Below, in pieces: positions 7,908 through 14,079 of a DNA stretch of 16,247 bases. A model generated the notes under the pieces. It was not told the origin of the DNA and did not search any database. It saw only the letters and a program-made list of their open reading frames with translations. The position numbers were made by a program, and so were the translations under genes. The stretch comes from an uncultured Desulfovibrio sp. (GTDB lineage Bacteria > Desulfobacterota > Desulfovibrionia > Desulfovibrionales > Desulfovibrionaceae): positions 1 through 16,247 of the forward strand of contig CAMWVJ010000003.1 of assembly GCA_947177645.1 (NCBI GenBank), written 5' to 3'. Within the stretch, counting starts at the first letter, position 1. Each line of letters opens with the position of its first letter.

Positions 7908-7952
7908 GCGAATTTCAAGGGCTGCGAGGCGGCAAAGCCTTTTATGGCCCTT

Positions 7953-7972
7953 TGTATCATCATGTATCACCA
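7953..7972 (+). repeat. Short tandem repeat between tRNA-Leu and pgpA
   Basis: TGTATCATCA is followed immediately by TGTATCACCA, two 10-base units with nine matching positions. It lies in the 126-base gap before pgpA. Just upstream, AAGGGC (7917-7922) could pair with GCCCTT (7947-7952). Too short to interpret; it may be chance or a small binding site. Confidence 0.35.
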
Positions 7973-8033
7973 TTGGCCGCAAAGGACTGCCGGGGCGCGG
8001 CCCGGGGGAAGCAGCGGGAGCCGGTGAAAAAGG

Positions 8034-8504
8034 ATGCGCTTTCGGGATAACTGTGTGCTGGCGTTTTGCCGGCTCGGGGTGGCGGGCCTGGCGCCCAAGG
8101 CTCCCGGCACTTGGGGCACGGCCTTGGCCTGCCTTCTGGCGCCGTTCTGCTTTGTGCCGCTGAGCTTCGGCTGGCGTCTCTCGCTGCTCGTGGTGCTCTT
8201 CGTGGTCGGCGGCCTTGCGGCCAGCCGGGCCGAAAAACTGCTCGGCCGCAAGGACCCGGGCGAGGTGGTCATCGACGAGCTCGTGGGCGTGTGGATCGTG
8301 CTGCTGCCCTTCGCGCATCCCGGCTTTTGGGTCATCCTCTCGGCCTTTGTCTGCTTCCGTATTTTCGACATCGCCAAGCCGTGGCCGGTGCGCGCCTCGG
8401 AAAACTGGCTCCCGGGCGGCTTCGGGGTGATGATCGACGATGTGCTGGCCGGGCTGTGGGCGCTTCTCTGCGTGGCCCTGCTCTATGGAGCGGGTATCAT
8501 CTGA
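8034..8504 (+). CDS. pgpA: Phosphatidylglycerophosphatase A (PgpA)
   Basis: Inner-membrane phosphatase that converts phosphatidylglycerol phosphate to phosphatidylglycerol, the precursor of cardiolipin. The 156-residue protein carries the PgpA signatures: GLAPKAPGTWG (18-28), the acidic catalytic segment DPGEVVIDE (74-82), FRIFDIAKPWP (108-118) and GVMIDDVLAG (131-140). These are set among hydrophobic segments at about 29-45, 48-62, 83-108 and 135-153. Length is close to that of family members (about 150-170). ATG 8034 follows an in-frame TGA at 8025; GGTGA at 8023-8027 is the SD. It lies downstream of tRNA-Leu and converges with infA. Confidence 0.93.
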   Translation: MRFRDNCVLAFCRLGVAGLAPKAPGTWGTALACLLAPFCFVPLSFGWRLSLLVVLFVVGGLAASRAEKLLGRKDPGEVVIDELVGVWIVLLPFAHPGFWVILSAFVCFRIFDIAKPWPVRASENWLPGGFGVMIDDVLAGLWALLCVALLYGAGII

Positions 8505-8513
8505 CGGTTCGCG

Positions 8514-8562
8514 GGCAGATACAGGAACGGCTCCCACAAGGCGAGGGGCGCCTGTATGAGCC
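8514..8562 (+). other. Hairpin after pgpA
   Basis: ATACAGG (8519-8525) pairs with CCTGTAT (8551-8557). A 2x2 internal loop and GGC/GCC (8514-8516 with 8560-8562) extend it, and a few inner pairs CCC/GGG (8533-8535 with 8545-8547) are possible. It starts ten bases after the pgpA stop. There is no U-run after it, so it is not a classical terminator. It could protect the pgpA mRNA 3' end or belong to an unrecognised small RNA in 8505-8689. Confidence 0.35.
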
Positions 8563-8671
8563 GGGCAGGGGAGGGACGTGAACCCGTCGCGTTACGTGAA
8601 GGCGCGTGCCGGGATGCTTCCTGAGGGCGGATGCGCGGTGAAGCTGCGAGCGGGGCACGGGCCGCGCCCCC

Positions 8672-8690
8672 GGGCGCCAAAAACGCGCCC
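8672..8690 (-). other. Hairpin at the infA 3' end
   Basis: On the minus strand GGGCGC (8690-8685) pairs perfectly with GCGCCC (8677-8672) around a seven-base GTTTTTG loop, beginning at the last base of the infA stop codon. It is followed by G/C rather than U, so it may be an mRNA-end stabilising or weak termination structure. Confidence 0.4.
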
Positions 8691-8908
8691 TACTTCATGC
8701 GGTAGGTGATGCGCCCGCGCGTGAGGTCATAGGGGGAAAGTTCCACCTTCACGCGGTCGCCGGGCAGGATGCGGATATAAAACTTGCGCATCTTGCCGGA
8801 AATGTGGGCCAGCACTTCGTGGCCGTTTTCCAGCTCGACGCGGAACATGGCATTGGGCAGGGCTTCCTGCACCACGCCGTCAACTTCAATGGAGCCTTCT
8901 TTCGCCAT
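8690..8908 (-). CDS. infA: Translation initiation factor IF-1
   Basis: Small OB-fold protein that binds the 30S A site and works with IF-2 and IF-3 in start-codon selection. The 72-residue length is exactly typical. It starts [13 protein letters not shown] and has the conserved core [19 protein letters not shown] (about 38-56) and [10 protein letters not shown] (57-66). The ATG at 8908-8906 is preceded by GGAGG (8917-8913). It stands alone, convergent with pgpA and divergent from the TauE/SafE permease. A TTGACA-type promoter is visible upstream. Assignment is firm. Confidence 0.97.
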   Translation of the reverse strand: MAKEGSIEVDGVVQEALPNAMFRVELENGHEVLAHISGKMRKFYIRILPGDRVKVELSPYDLTRGRITYRMK

Positions 8909-8941
8909 GATGCCTCCGCAGCGCGATAATCAAGCGCCAAG

Positions 8942-8971
8942 AGGATGCACAAAAAAGCGGGCGCCTGTCAA
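8942..8971 (-). promoter_or_regulatory. Possible infA promoter
   Basis: On the minus strand a perfect -35 TTGACA (8971-8966) is followed after 18 bases by a weak -10, CATCCT (8947-8942). This would give a leader of about 25 bases before infA. The exact -35 in the only available upstream space supports it; the -10 is poor. Confidence 0.5.
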
Positions 8972-9049
8972 GCCGCATGGGCGCGTGGCCGTCCCTGCGC
9001 GCCCGGCCCGGGCGCCTCGCAACGGCGCCCCTGCCCTCGAGGAGAAGCC

Positions 9050-9940
9050 ATGCTGTTCCCCGTCTCTGGTGTCGAATGCTCCCCGCTGCTGCCGGTGGCC
9101 GCGGCCTTCGGCATCTCCTTCCTGACTTCCATGGGCGGCGTTTCCGGCGCCTTCTTGCTGCTGCCCTTCCAGCTGGGCGTGCTCGGCTATGTGCATCCCG
9201 GGGTGAGCGCCACCAACCAGGTGTTCAATATCGTTGCCTGCCCCTCCGGGGTCTGGCGCTACTGGCGCGAAGGGCGGCTTTTGGGGCCGCTCACGCTCAT
9301 CATGGCCCTGGGGACGCTCCCCGGCGTCTTTGCCGGGGCGCTCATCCGCGTGACCCTGCTGCCGGACGCCGCGCGTTTCGCGCTGTTTGCGGCTACGGTG
9401 CTGCTCTATATGGCTGGGCGGCTGCTCTGGGATGTCTGGCGCTCGCGCCACGGGACGGGCAAAGGCGGCCCCCCCGGCGGTACGGCCGCGCCGTGCCGGA
9501 TCGTGACCTTCAATTTGCGCGAATTCGTCTTTGCAAGCGGTGAGGAGACCTACGCCGTCTCCTGCCGGGCGGTATTCCTCCTCAGCCTCGCTGTGGGCCT
9601 CGTGGGCGGCATCTACGGCATCGGCGGCGGCGCCATCATGGTGCCTTTTCTCATTGCCTTTTTCGGGCTCCCCGTGCACGCCGTGGCCGGGGCCTCGCTC
9701 TTCTGCACCTTCCTTACCTCCGTGGCGGGCGTGGGCTTTTACAGCCTGCTCGCGCCCTTCTGGCCGGAGCTCGGCGTGCGCCCGGACTGGCTGCTCGGGC
9801 TGCTCTTCGGCGTGGGCGGCATGGGGGGCATGTATCTCGGCGCGCGCTGCCAGAAGTTCGTCTCCGCCCGCATGCTGAAATATCTGCTCGCCGCCATTTT
9901 ACTCTTTACAGCCATCCGCTGTCTGGGCCAAGCTCTCTGA
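9050..9940 (+). CDS. TauE/SafE-family membrane permease
   Basis: Integral membrane protein of the TauE/SafE (COG0730, formerly DUF81) family, whose members export sulfite, sulfoacetate or related organosulfur anions; the substrate here is unknown. The 296-residue product shows the internal duplication of the family. The first half has GGVSGAFLLLPFQLG (29-43) followed by NQVFNIVA (56-63). The second half has GGIYGIGGGAIMVPF (186-200) followed by ASLFCTFLTSVAG (215-227). About eight hydrophobic helices are visible, with a hydrophilic loop at about 128-170. ATG 9050 has AGGAG at 9040-9044. A longer frame from GTG 8945 is rejected because its extra 35 residues are polar and overlap the infA promoter. 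It lies 41 bases before murI and is probably co-transcribed. In a sulfur-metabolising host a sulfite-related role would be natural, but that is inference. Confidence 0.85.
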   Translation: MLFPVSGVECSPLLPVAAAFGISFLTSMGGVSGAFLLLPFQLGVLGYVHPGVSATNQVFNIVACPSGVWRYWREGRLLGPLTLIMALGTLPGVFAGALIRVTLLPDAARFALFAATVLLYMAGRLLWDVWRSRHGTGKGGPPGGTAAPCRIVTFNLREFVFASGEETYAVSCRAVFLLSLAVGLVGGIYGIGGGAIMVPFLIAFFGLPVHAVAGASLFCTFLTSVAGVGFYSLLAPFWPELGVRPDWLLGLLFGVGGMGGMYLGARCQKFVSARMLKYLLAAILLFTAIRCLGQAL

Positions 9941-9981
9941 CGCTGTTTTCGCCCCGCACTCTCGAAAAGGAATAGCCGCCC

Positions 9982-10812
9982 ATGCAGGAAACCCAGCACT
10001 TGCCCATTGCCCTGTTTGATTCCGGCGTGGGCGGGCTCACCGTCTTCAAGGCCCTCGCGGCCCGCCTCCCGGCCGAGAACCTGCTCTATCTCGGGGATAC
10101 GGCGCGGCTGCCCTACGGCACCAAGGGCCGCGAGACCATCATCCAGTATACCCTGCTTGCGGCGCGGGCGCTGGTGGAGCGCGGCGTCAAGATGCTGGTG
10201 GTGGCCTGCAATACGGCCACAGCGGCCGCATTGCCCACCCTGCGGCGGGAATTCGCGCCGCTGCCCGTGGTGGGCGTGGTGGAGCCCGGGGCCGCGGCCG
10301 CCGCACGCGCCAGCGAGAATGGCGAGATCGTGGTCATCGCCACAGAGGCTACCATCGCCGGCGGCGCCTATCAGGAGGCCATCGAGCGCATCCGGCCCGG
10401 GGCGCGCGTGCGCGGACAGGCCTGTACGCTCTTCGTGCCCATGGCCGAAGAGGGCTGGATGGAGGGGCCGCTCGTGGAGGGCGTGGCCCGCCGCTATCTG
10501 GACGGCCTGTTCACGGCGGATGAGGCGGCGCACCGGCCCGACACGCTGGTCCTCGGCTGCACGCACTTCCCGCTGCTGCTGGGCGCGCTCCAGAATGTGG
10601 TGGGCCCGGGCGTCACCATCGTGGATTCCGCCGCCACCACTGCCGAAAGCGTGGAGGGCGAGCTGCGTGCCCGCGGCCTGTTGAACCCGGCGGAGGAGCG
10701 GGGCGCGTGGCGCTTTTTGACCACCGACAATCCCGACAGGTTCGCGCGCACAGGGGGCCTGTTTTTGGGCAGCCCGCTCACTGCCGGCCAGATAGAACTG
10801 GTGGACTTGTGA
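9982..10812 (+). CDS. murI: Glutamate racemase (MurI)
   Basis: Cytosolic cofactor-independent racemase making D-glutamate for peptidoglycan. The 276-residue product has all family motifs: FDSGVGGLTV (12-21), YLGDTARLPYG (36-46), the first catalytic cysteine in VVACNTAT (C76), and the second in LGCTHFPLL (C193). Length is close to that of E. coli MurI. ATG 9982 is preceded by AAAGGA (9966-9971). It follows the TauE/SafE permease in what looks like one transcript and precedes the HU gene, which has its own promoter. Assignment is firm. Confidence 0.96.
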   Translation: MQETQHLPIALFDSGVGGLTVFKALAARLPAENLLYLGDTARLPYGTKGRETIIQYTLLAARALVERGVKMLVVACNTATAAALPTLRREFAPLPVVGVVEPGAAAAARASENGEIVVIATEATIAGGAYQEAIERIRPGARVRGQACTLFVPMAEEGWMEGPLVEGVARRYLDGLFTADEAAHRPDTLVLGCTHFPLLLGALQNVVGPGVTIVDSAATTAESVEGELRARGLLNPAEERGAWRFLTTDNPDRFARTGGLFLGSPLTAGQIELVDL

Positions 10813-10828
10813 ACGGGGAAGTTTTCTG

Positions 10829-10857
10829 TTGACATGGCCGCGGCCATTCCTTAGAGA
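10829..10857 (+). promoter_or_regulatory. Promoter before the HU gene, with a palindrome in the spacer
   Basis: TTGACA (10829-10834) is followed after 17 bases by TAGAGA (10852-10857, a weak -10). The spacer holds a perfect 14-base palindrome, ATGGCCGCGGCCAT (10834-10847), placed like an operator. Transcription from here would give an untranslated leader of nearly 190 bases for the HU gene. The palindrome could alternatively be a U-less 3' structure of murI. Confidence 0.5.
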
Positions 10858-10931
10858 GGAAGCAATCCGAGGTATTGTCATCAGGCCGGCGGCAGTGTCC
10901 GGGCAGTCTCAGGACGCGCCGGGTATGTCCC

Positions 10932-10968
10932 GCAACCGGCGATGGCGTCCCTGCGGGGATGCCGTTGC
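10932..10968 (+). promoter_or_regulatory. Stem-loop in the HU gene leader
   Basis: GGCGTCCC (10944-10951) pairs with GGGATGCC (10956-10963) around a TGCG loop, with one G/T pair. GCAAC (10932-10936) pairs with GTTGC (10964-10968) as an outer stem. An alternative pairing of GCAAC-C-GGC (10932-10940) with GCCGTTGC (10961-10968) competes with the inner stem. No U-run follows, so this is leader structure rather than a terminator. Confidence 0.4.
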
Positions 10969-11049
10969 AGATCCCACGGCGCAGTGAGGCGCGGGTTCTG
11001 GCCTGCCTTTGGCATATGCACGTCAACCTGAACTTTCTGGAGACACGTC

Positions 11050-11325
11050 ATGACGAAAGCTGAGCTTGTGGAAAAAATTTATGCCAAGGCCGGCCTGCCC
11101 ACCAAGGCCAAGGCCGAAGAAGCCCTTGATGCCGTGGTGGCTTCGCTGCGCGACGCTCTGGCCGATGGCGAATCCGTCACCTTCACCGGCTTTGGCAGCT
11201 TCAAGGTCGTTTCCCGCGCCGCGCGCAAGGGCCGCAACCCGCGCACCGGCGCCGAGATCACCATTCCCGCCAGCAAGGTCGCCAAGTTCACGCCGGGCAA
11301 GGGCCTGAAAGACGCCATCAAGTAA
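11050..11325 (+). CDS. HU-family nucleoid DNA-binding protein
   Basis: Small basic histone-like protein that binds and bends DNA as a dimer and compacts the nucleoid. The 91-residue length is typical of HU. It has the N-terminal helices (about 3-40), the hallmark GFGSF (47-51), the beta-arm GRNPRTGAEI (61-70) with its tip proline P64, and the C-terminal helix after FTPGKGLKDAI (80-90). The arm and the KPGKxL-like end favour HU over IHF, though the two cannot be wholly separated by eye. ATG 11050 has GGAGA at 11039-11043. The gene is monocistronic, with a long structured leader and a strong terminator, which fits a highly expressed protein. Confidence 0.93.
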   Translation: MTKAELVEKIYAKAGLPTKAKAEEALDAVVASLRDALADGESVTFTGFGSFKVVSRAARKGRNPRTGAEITIPASKVAKFTPGKGLKDAIK

Positions 11326-11351
11326 GCGCCCGGGTCGATCCAAGGTTCAGG

Positions 11352-11390
11352 CGGCGCCGTTCCCGCAAGGGGGCGGCGCCGTTTTGCGTT
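11352..11390 (+). terminator. Strong intrinsic terminator of the HU gene
   Basis: A 13-pair stem (11352-11364 with 11369-11381, including G/T pairs) closes on a GCAA tetraloop (11365-11368) and is followed by TTTTGCGTTT. It lies 26 bases after the HU stop. A GNRA loop with a GC-rich stem and a U-run is a textbook intrinsic terminator. Confidence 0.9.
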
Positions 11391-11481
11391 TGGGATGGTC
11401 GGTGCTGAGCTGCACGGACGGCATCCGGGGGGCAGTGCGGCCGGTGCGGAGGGTGCACTGGGCCGAAATTAAAGATTTATT

Positions 11482-11495
11482 TCACAAGTTTGTGA
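11482..11495. promoter_or_regulatory. Palindrome TCACAA-GT-TTGTGA upstream of acs
   Basis: A perfect 6+6 inverted repeat with a two-base centre. The half-sites resemble CRP/FNR-family half-sites (TGTGA/TCACA), but in the inverted order compared with the classical CRP site. Placement 450 bases before acs is far for simple regulation. A binding site is possible but unproven. Confidence 0.35.
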
Positions 11496-11569
11496 TATTC
11501 CAAGGATTTCGAGGAAAGCTCCCTTTTAGTACTGGAGCCCGCACTATCACTGCTGGTCAGAACAGGCAG

Positions 11570-11614
11570 AGAAAGATTTTTTACTGCACAAGGGAAAGGG
11601 AGCAGAAAGATTTT
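11570..11614 (+). repeat. Repeat pair AGAAAGATTTT
   Basis: AGAAAGATTTT occurs at 11570-11580 and again at 11604-11614, 34 bases apart. Each is followed by a GCA-containing stretch ending in AAGGGA (11590-11595 and again near 11633). The shorter core AAAGATTT also occurs at 11471-11478. The units look like degenerate copies of one another within the AT-rich interval. Confidence 0.4.
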
Positions 11615-11747
11615 ACAGGTTTTATGTAGCAGCAAGGGAGATTTTTAAAATTTTTCTTTGTGCGTAGCCTGCTGTTCTTTGCAAATCTGTTCACATGAAA
11701 TTCACCATTCAAAAGATACTTAGAGCAATATTGGTGCTGTCTTCTTG

Positions 11748-11767
11748 AGGGTGAAACACCTTGTTTT
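11748..11767 (+). terminator. Possible intrinsic terminator inside the acs upstream region
   Basis: AGGGTG (11748-11753) pairs with CACCTT (11757-11762, one G/T pair) around an AAA loop, followed by G and TTTT (11764-11767). It is a short stem with a U-run. If real, it would end a transcript starting in the AT-rich interval (a small RNA) or attenuate acs. Confidence 0.35.
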
Positions 11768-11941
11768 AATCTTCACATCGGCAAAAAATCCCTTCCGGCT
11801 TGACCGCGAGGTCGTAAATGGCCTATGCAGCAATTGAAGCAGTCTTTTTTCCTCACTGCCCACGCTCCCGCAAGGGGCTGTGGCGAGGGACGGAGCCTGC
11901 TTCACCCCCGTCTCCCTGTCCACCATCCTGACGAGGTGCCC

Positions 11942-13939
11942 ATGTCCATGCAAAAGCCGGCGAATCTCCTCTATGAGAACAGCAGTTTTCTTCCTCCGCG
12001 CCATGGCAGGGATGTGGCGCGCGTCAGGAGCGAGCAGGAATATGAGGAGCTGTGCCTGCTCGCGCGGGCCAATCCCGCGGAGTTCTGGGCGAGGCGCGCC
12101 CGCAGCCTGCTGCACTGGTTCAAGCCCTGGGACGTGACCGACGCTTCGGATTTTTCCGTCCCCAAGGTCTCCTGGTTCGCGGGGGGGCGCCTCAACGCGG
12201 CCTATAATTGCGTGGACCGGCACATCATCACCGACCATCGCAACAAGGCCGCGCTCATCTGGCAGGGCGAGCGCGAGATGGAGGTGCGCGCCTACACCTA
12301 CCAGATGCTGTACAACGATGTGTGCCGCGTGGCTGCCGCGCTGGACGCCTTGGGCGTGAAAAAGGGCGACCGCGTGGCGCTTTACCTGCCCATGATCCCG
12401 GAGCTCGTCGTCGCCATGCTGGCCTGCGCGCGCCTCGGGGCCGTGCATACCAATATCTTCACCGGCTACGCCGAGGGCGCGGTGCAGGGGCGCATCCACG
12501 ATTCCGGGGCGAAGGTCGTCATCACGGCCGACATGGTCATGCGCGGCGGCCAGCCCAAGCCGCTCAAGGCCAACCTGGACAAGATCCTCAACCAGTGCCC
12601 CAGCGTGCAGAAGGTGGTGGTGGTCAACCGCACCAACGACAGCGTGAGCATGCTCAGGGGCCGCGACATCTGGTGGCAGGACTTCCTGGAGGATTTCACC
12701 GTCGATGCGGACTTTCCCTGCGTTTCCATGGACGCCGAGGACCCGCTCTTCATCCTGCATACCAGCGGCAGCACCGGGCGCCCCACGGGCGTCATCCACT
12801 CCACCGGCGGCTATCTCACCTATGCGGCGCACACCACGCAGTGGGTCTTTGACCTCAAGGACACGGATGTCTACTGGTGCACCGCGGACTGCGGCTGGAT
12901 CACCGGGCACACCTACCTCGTTTACGGGCCCCTGAGCCTGGGCGCCACGACCATCATGTTCGAGGGCACGCCCACCTGGCCCAAGCCCGACCGTTACTGG
13001 CGCATGGTGGAAAAATACCGCATCAACATCCTCTACACCGCGCCCACGGTGGTGCGCACGCTCATGCGCCACGGGGAGGACTGGGTGCGCCGCTACGACC
13101 TCTCCTCCCTGCGCATCCTGGGTTCCGTCGGCGAGCCCATGAATCCCGAGGCATGGATGTGGTACCACACCCACATCGGCAAGGGCGAGCTGCCCATCGT
13201 GGACACCTGGTGGCAGACCGAGACCGGCGGCGTCATGATCTCGCCGCTGCCCTATGCCACCCATCTCAGGCCCGGCTCCGTGACCAAGCCGCTCCCCGGC
13301 ATCGAGGGAGGCATCCTGCGCTCGGACGGCACCGAGGCCGGGATCGGCGAGGCCGGAAACCTCGTCTTCAGGCGCTCGTGGCCGGGCCAGTTCATCGGCG
13401 TGTTCCAGAACGAGGACAAGTTCAAGAGCTATTTCGACCGCTTCCCCGGGAACTATTTTTCCGGCGACGGCGCGAGGAAGGACGAGGAGGGCAATTACTG
13501 GATCCTCGGGCGCATGGACGACACCATCAATGTGTCGGGCCACCGCATTTCCACGGTGGAGATCGAGTCCGTGCTGGCGGCGCACGCGGCCGTGGGCGAG
13601 GCGGCCGTGGTGCCCATCCCGCACAGCATCAAGGGCGAGGCCATTTATGCCTATGTGGCGCTGCGCGGGGAGGTGGACTGGACCGAAGAGCTGCGGGCCG
13701 AGCTGCGCGACTGGGTGCGCAAAAATATCGGCGCCCTGGCGAGCCCGGAGCGCATCCAGTTTGTGGAGCACATGCCCAAGACGCTTTCGGGCAAGATCGT
13801 GCGCCGCCTGCTCAGGAAGATCGCCTCGGGCGAGAAGCTGGAAAACCTGGGCGACACCTCCACCATCGCGCGCCCGGAAGTGCTGGAGGACATCCAGCGC
13901 GCGTGGCTGCGCCTCGAAGCGGGGCAGGGCGAAAAATAG
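11942..13939 (+). CDS. acs: Acetyl-CoA synthetase (AMP-forming)
   Basis: Activates acetate with ATP and CoA through acetyl-AMP. The 665-residue protein has the full ANL-superfamily set: P-loop TSGSTGRPTG (274-283), YWCTADCGWITGHTY (311-325), the acetate-pocket segment DTWWQTETGG (421-430), SGDGA (507-511), hinge GRMDDTIN (523-530), and the C-terminal PKTLSGK with catalytic lysine K618, the usual site of regulatory acetylation. Typical length is about 650. ATG 11942 has GAGGTG at 11933-11938; a frame reaching back to ATG 11825 is rejected because its residues look non-coding. One oddity is FTGY at 173-176, where E. coli-type enzymes have FGGF, a loop that contacts CoA. The gene is monocistronic with a strong terminator. 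It is probably a true acetyl-CoA synthetase; propionate is a less likely preferred substrate given the tryptophan in the pocket. Confidence 0.94.
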   Translation: MSMQKPANLLYENSSFLPPRHGRDVARVRSEQEYEELCLLARANPAEFWARRARSLLHWFKPWDVTDASDFSVPKVSWFAGGRLNAAYNCVDRHIITDHRNKAALIWQGEREMEVRAYTYQMLYNDVCRVAAALDALGVKKGDRVALYLPMIPELVVAMLACARLGAVHTNIFTGYAEGAVQGRIHDSGAKVVITADMVMRGGQPKPLKANLDKILNQCPSVQKVVVVNRTNDSVSMLRGRDIWWQDFLEDFTVDADFPCVSMDAEDPLFILHTSGSTGRPTGVIHSTGGYLTYAAHTTQWVFDLKDTDVYWCTADCGWITGHTYLVYGPLSLGATTIMFEGTPTWPKPDRYWRMVEKYRINILYTAPTVVRTLMRHGEDWVRRYDLSSLRILGSVGEPMNPEAWMWYHTHIGKGELPIVDTWWQTETGGVMISPLPYATHLRPGSVTKPLPGIEGGILRSDGTEAGIGEAGNLVFRRSWPGQFIGVFQNEDKFKSYFDRFPGNYFSGDGARKDEEGNYWILGRMDDTINVSGHRISTVEIESVLAAHAAVGEAAVVPIPHSIKGEAIYAYVALRGEVDWTEELRAELRDWVRKNIGALASPERIQFVEHMPKTLSGKIVRRLLRKIASGEKLENLGDTSTIARPEVLEDIQRAWLRLEAGQGEK

Positions 13940-13975
13940 GGGCGCACCACCAGCGGAGCCTGGCGCCCCCACTCT

Positions 13976-14021
13976 TTAAAACAGAAAGCCCGCCAGCAGT
14001 TTGGCGGGCTTTCTGTTTTAA
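13976..14021. terminator. Strong two-way intrinsic terminator between acs and the cysteine hydrolase gene
   Basis: A perfect 20-pair stem (13976-13995 with 14002-14021) closes on a six-base GCAGTT loop. The stem ends in A/T runs, giving U-tracts on both strands, so it can end acs (+) and the convergent hydrolase gene (-). Just before it, GGGGCGC (13939-13945) and GCGCCCC (13963-13969) can form another stem. Confidence 0.95.
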
Positions 14022-14079
14022 GGCAGGGGTCGGGACAGCGGAAGATGCCACCGGGAAAGTTGCGGCCCCTCCGGGGCAC

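Larger units (their letters stand above)
11391..11941 (+). other. Gene-free 550-base interval before acs, AT-rich core
   Basis: No convincing gene is seen on either strand. The first 75 bases are GC-rich. About 11465-11800 is markedly AT-rich compared with everything but HsdS TRD1. The last 140 bases return to normal composition and contain a small hairpin, GACC-GCGA-GGTC (11802-11813), and a CCAC...GTGG hairpin with a GCAA loop (11860-11883). Noted separately are a palindrome at 11482-11495, a repeat pair at 11570-11614 and a possible terminator at 11748-11767. A 17-codon frame, ATG 11695 to TGA 11748, has no SD. The interval may be the regulatory region of acs, a small-RNA locus or a remnant of foreign DNA. 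Confidence 0.5.

Noticed and set aside
7822..8033. tRNA-Leu as an integration site
   Set aside because: No repeat of its 3' end and no integrase are seen; normal backbone gene pgpA follows at once.
8945..9049. Upstream extension of the TauE/SafE permease to GTG 8945
   Set aside because: The extra residues are polar and overlap the infA promoter; ATG 9050 has AGGAG.
11391..11629. 81-codon plus-strand frame after the HU terminator
   Set aside because: Starts next to the terminator, has no SD, and its composition changes midway with the AT-rich interval.
11825..11941. Upstream extension of acs to ATG 11825
   Set aside because: The added 39 residues do not look like Acs, pass through a GNRA-loop hairpin, and ATG 11942 has its own SD and gives the family length.
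11720..13972. 750-codon open frame on the minus strand opposite acs
   Set aside because: Shadow of acs; low-complexity H/V/G/L-rich translation without domains, and it runs through the AT-rich non-coding interval.
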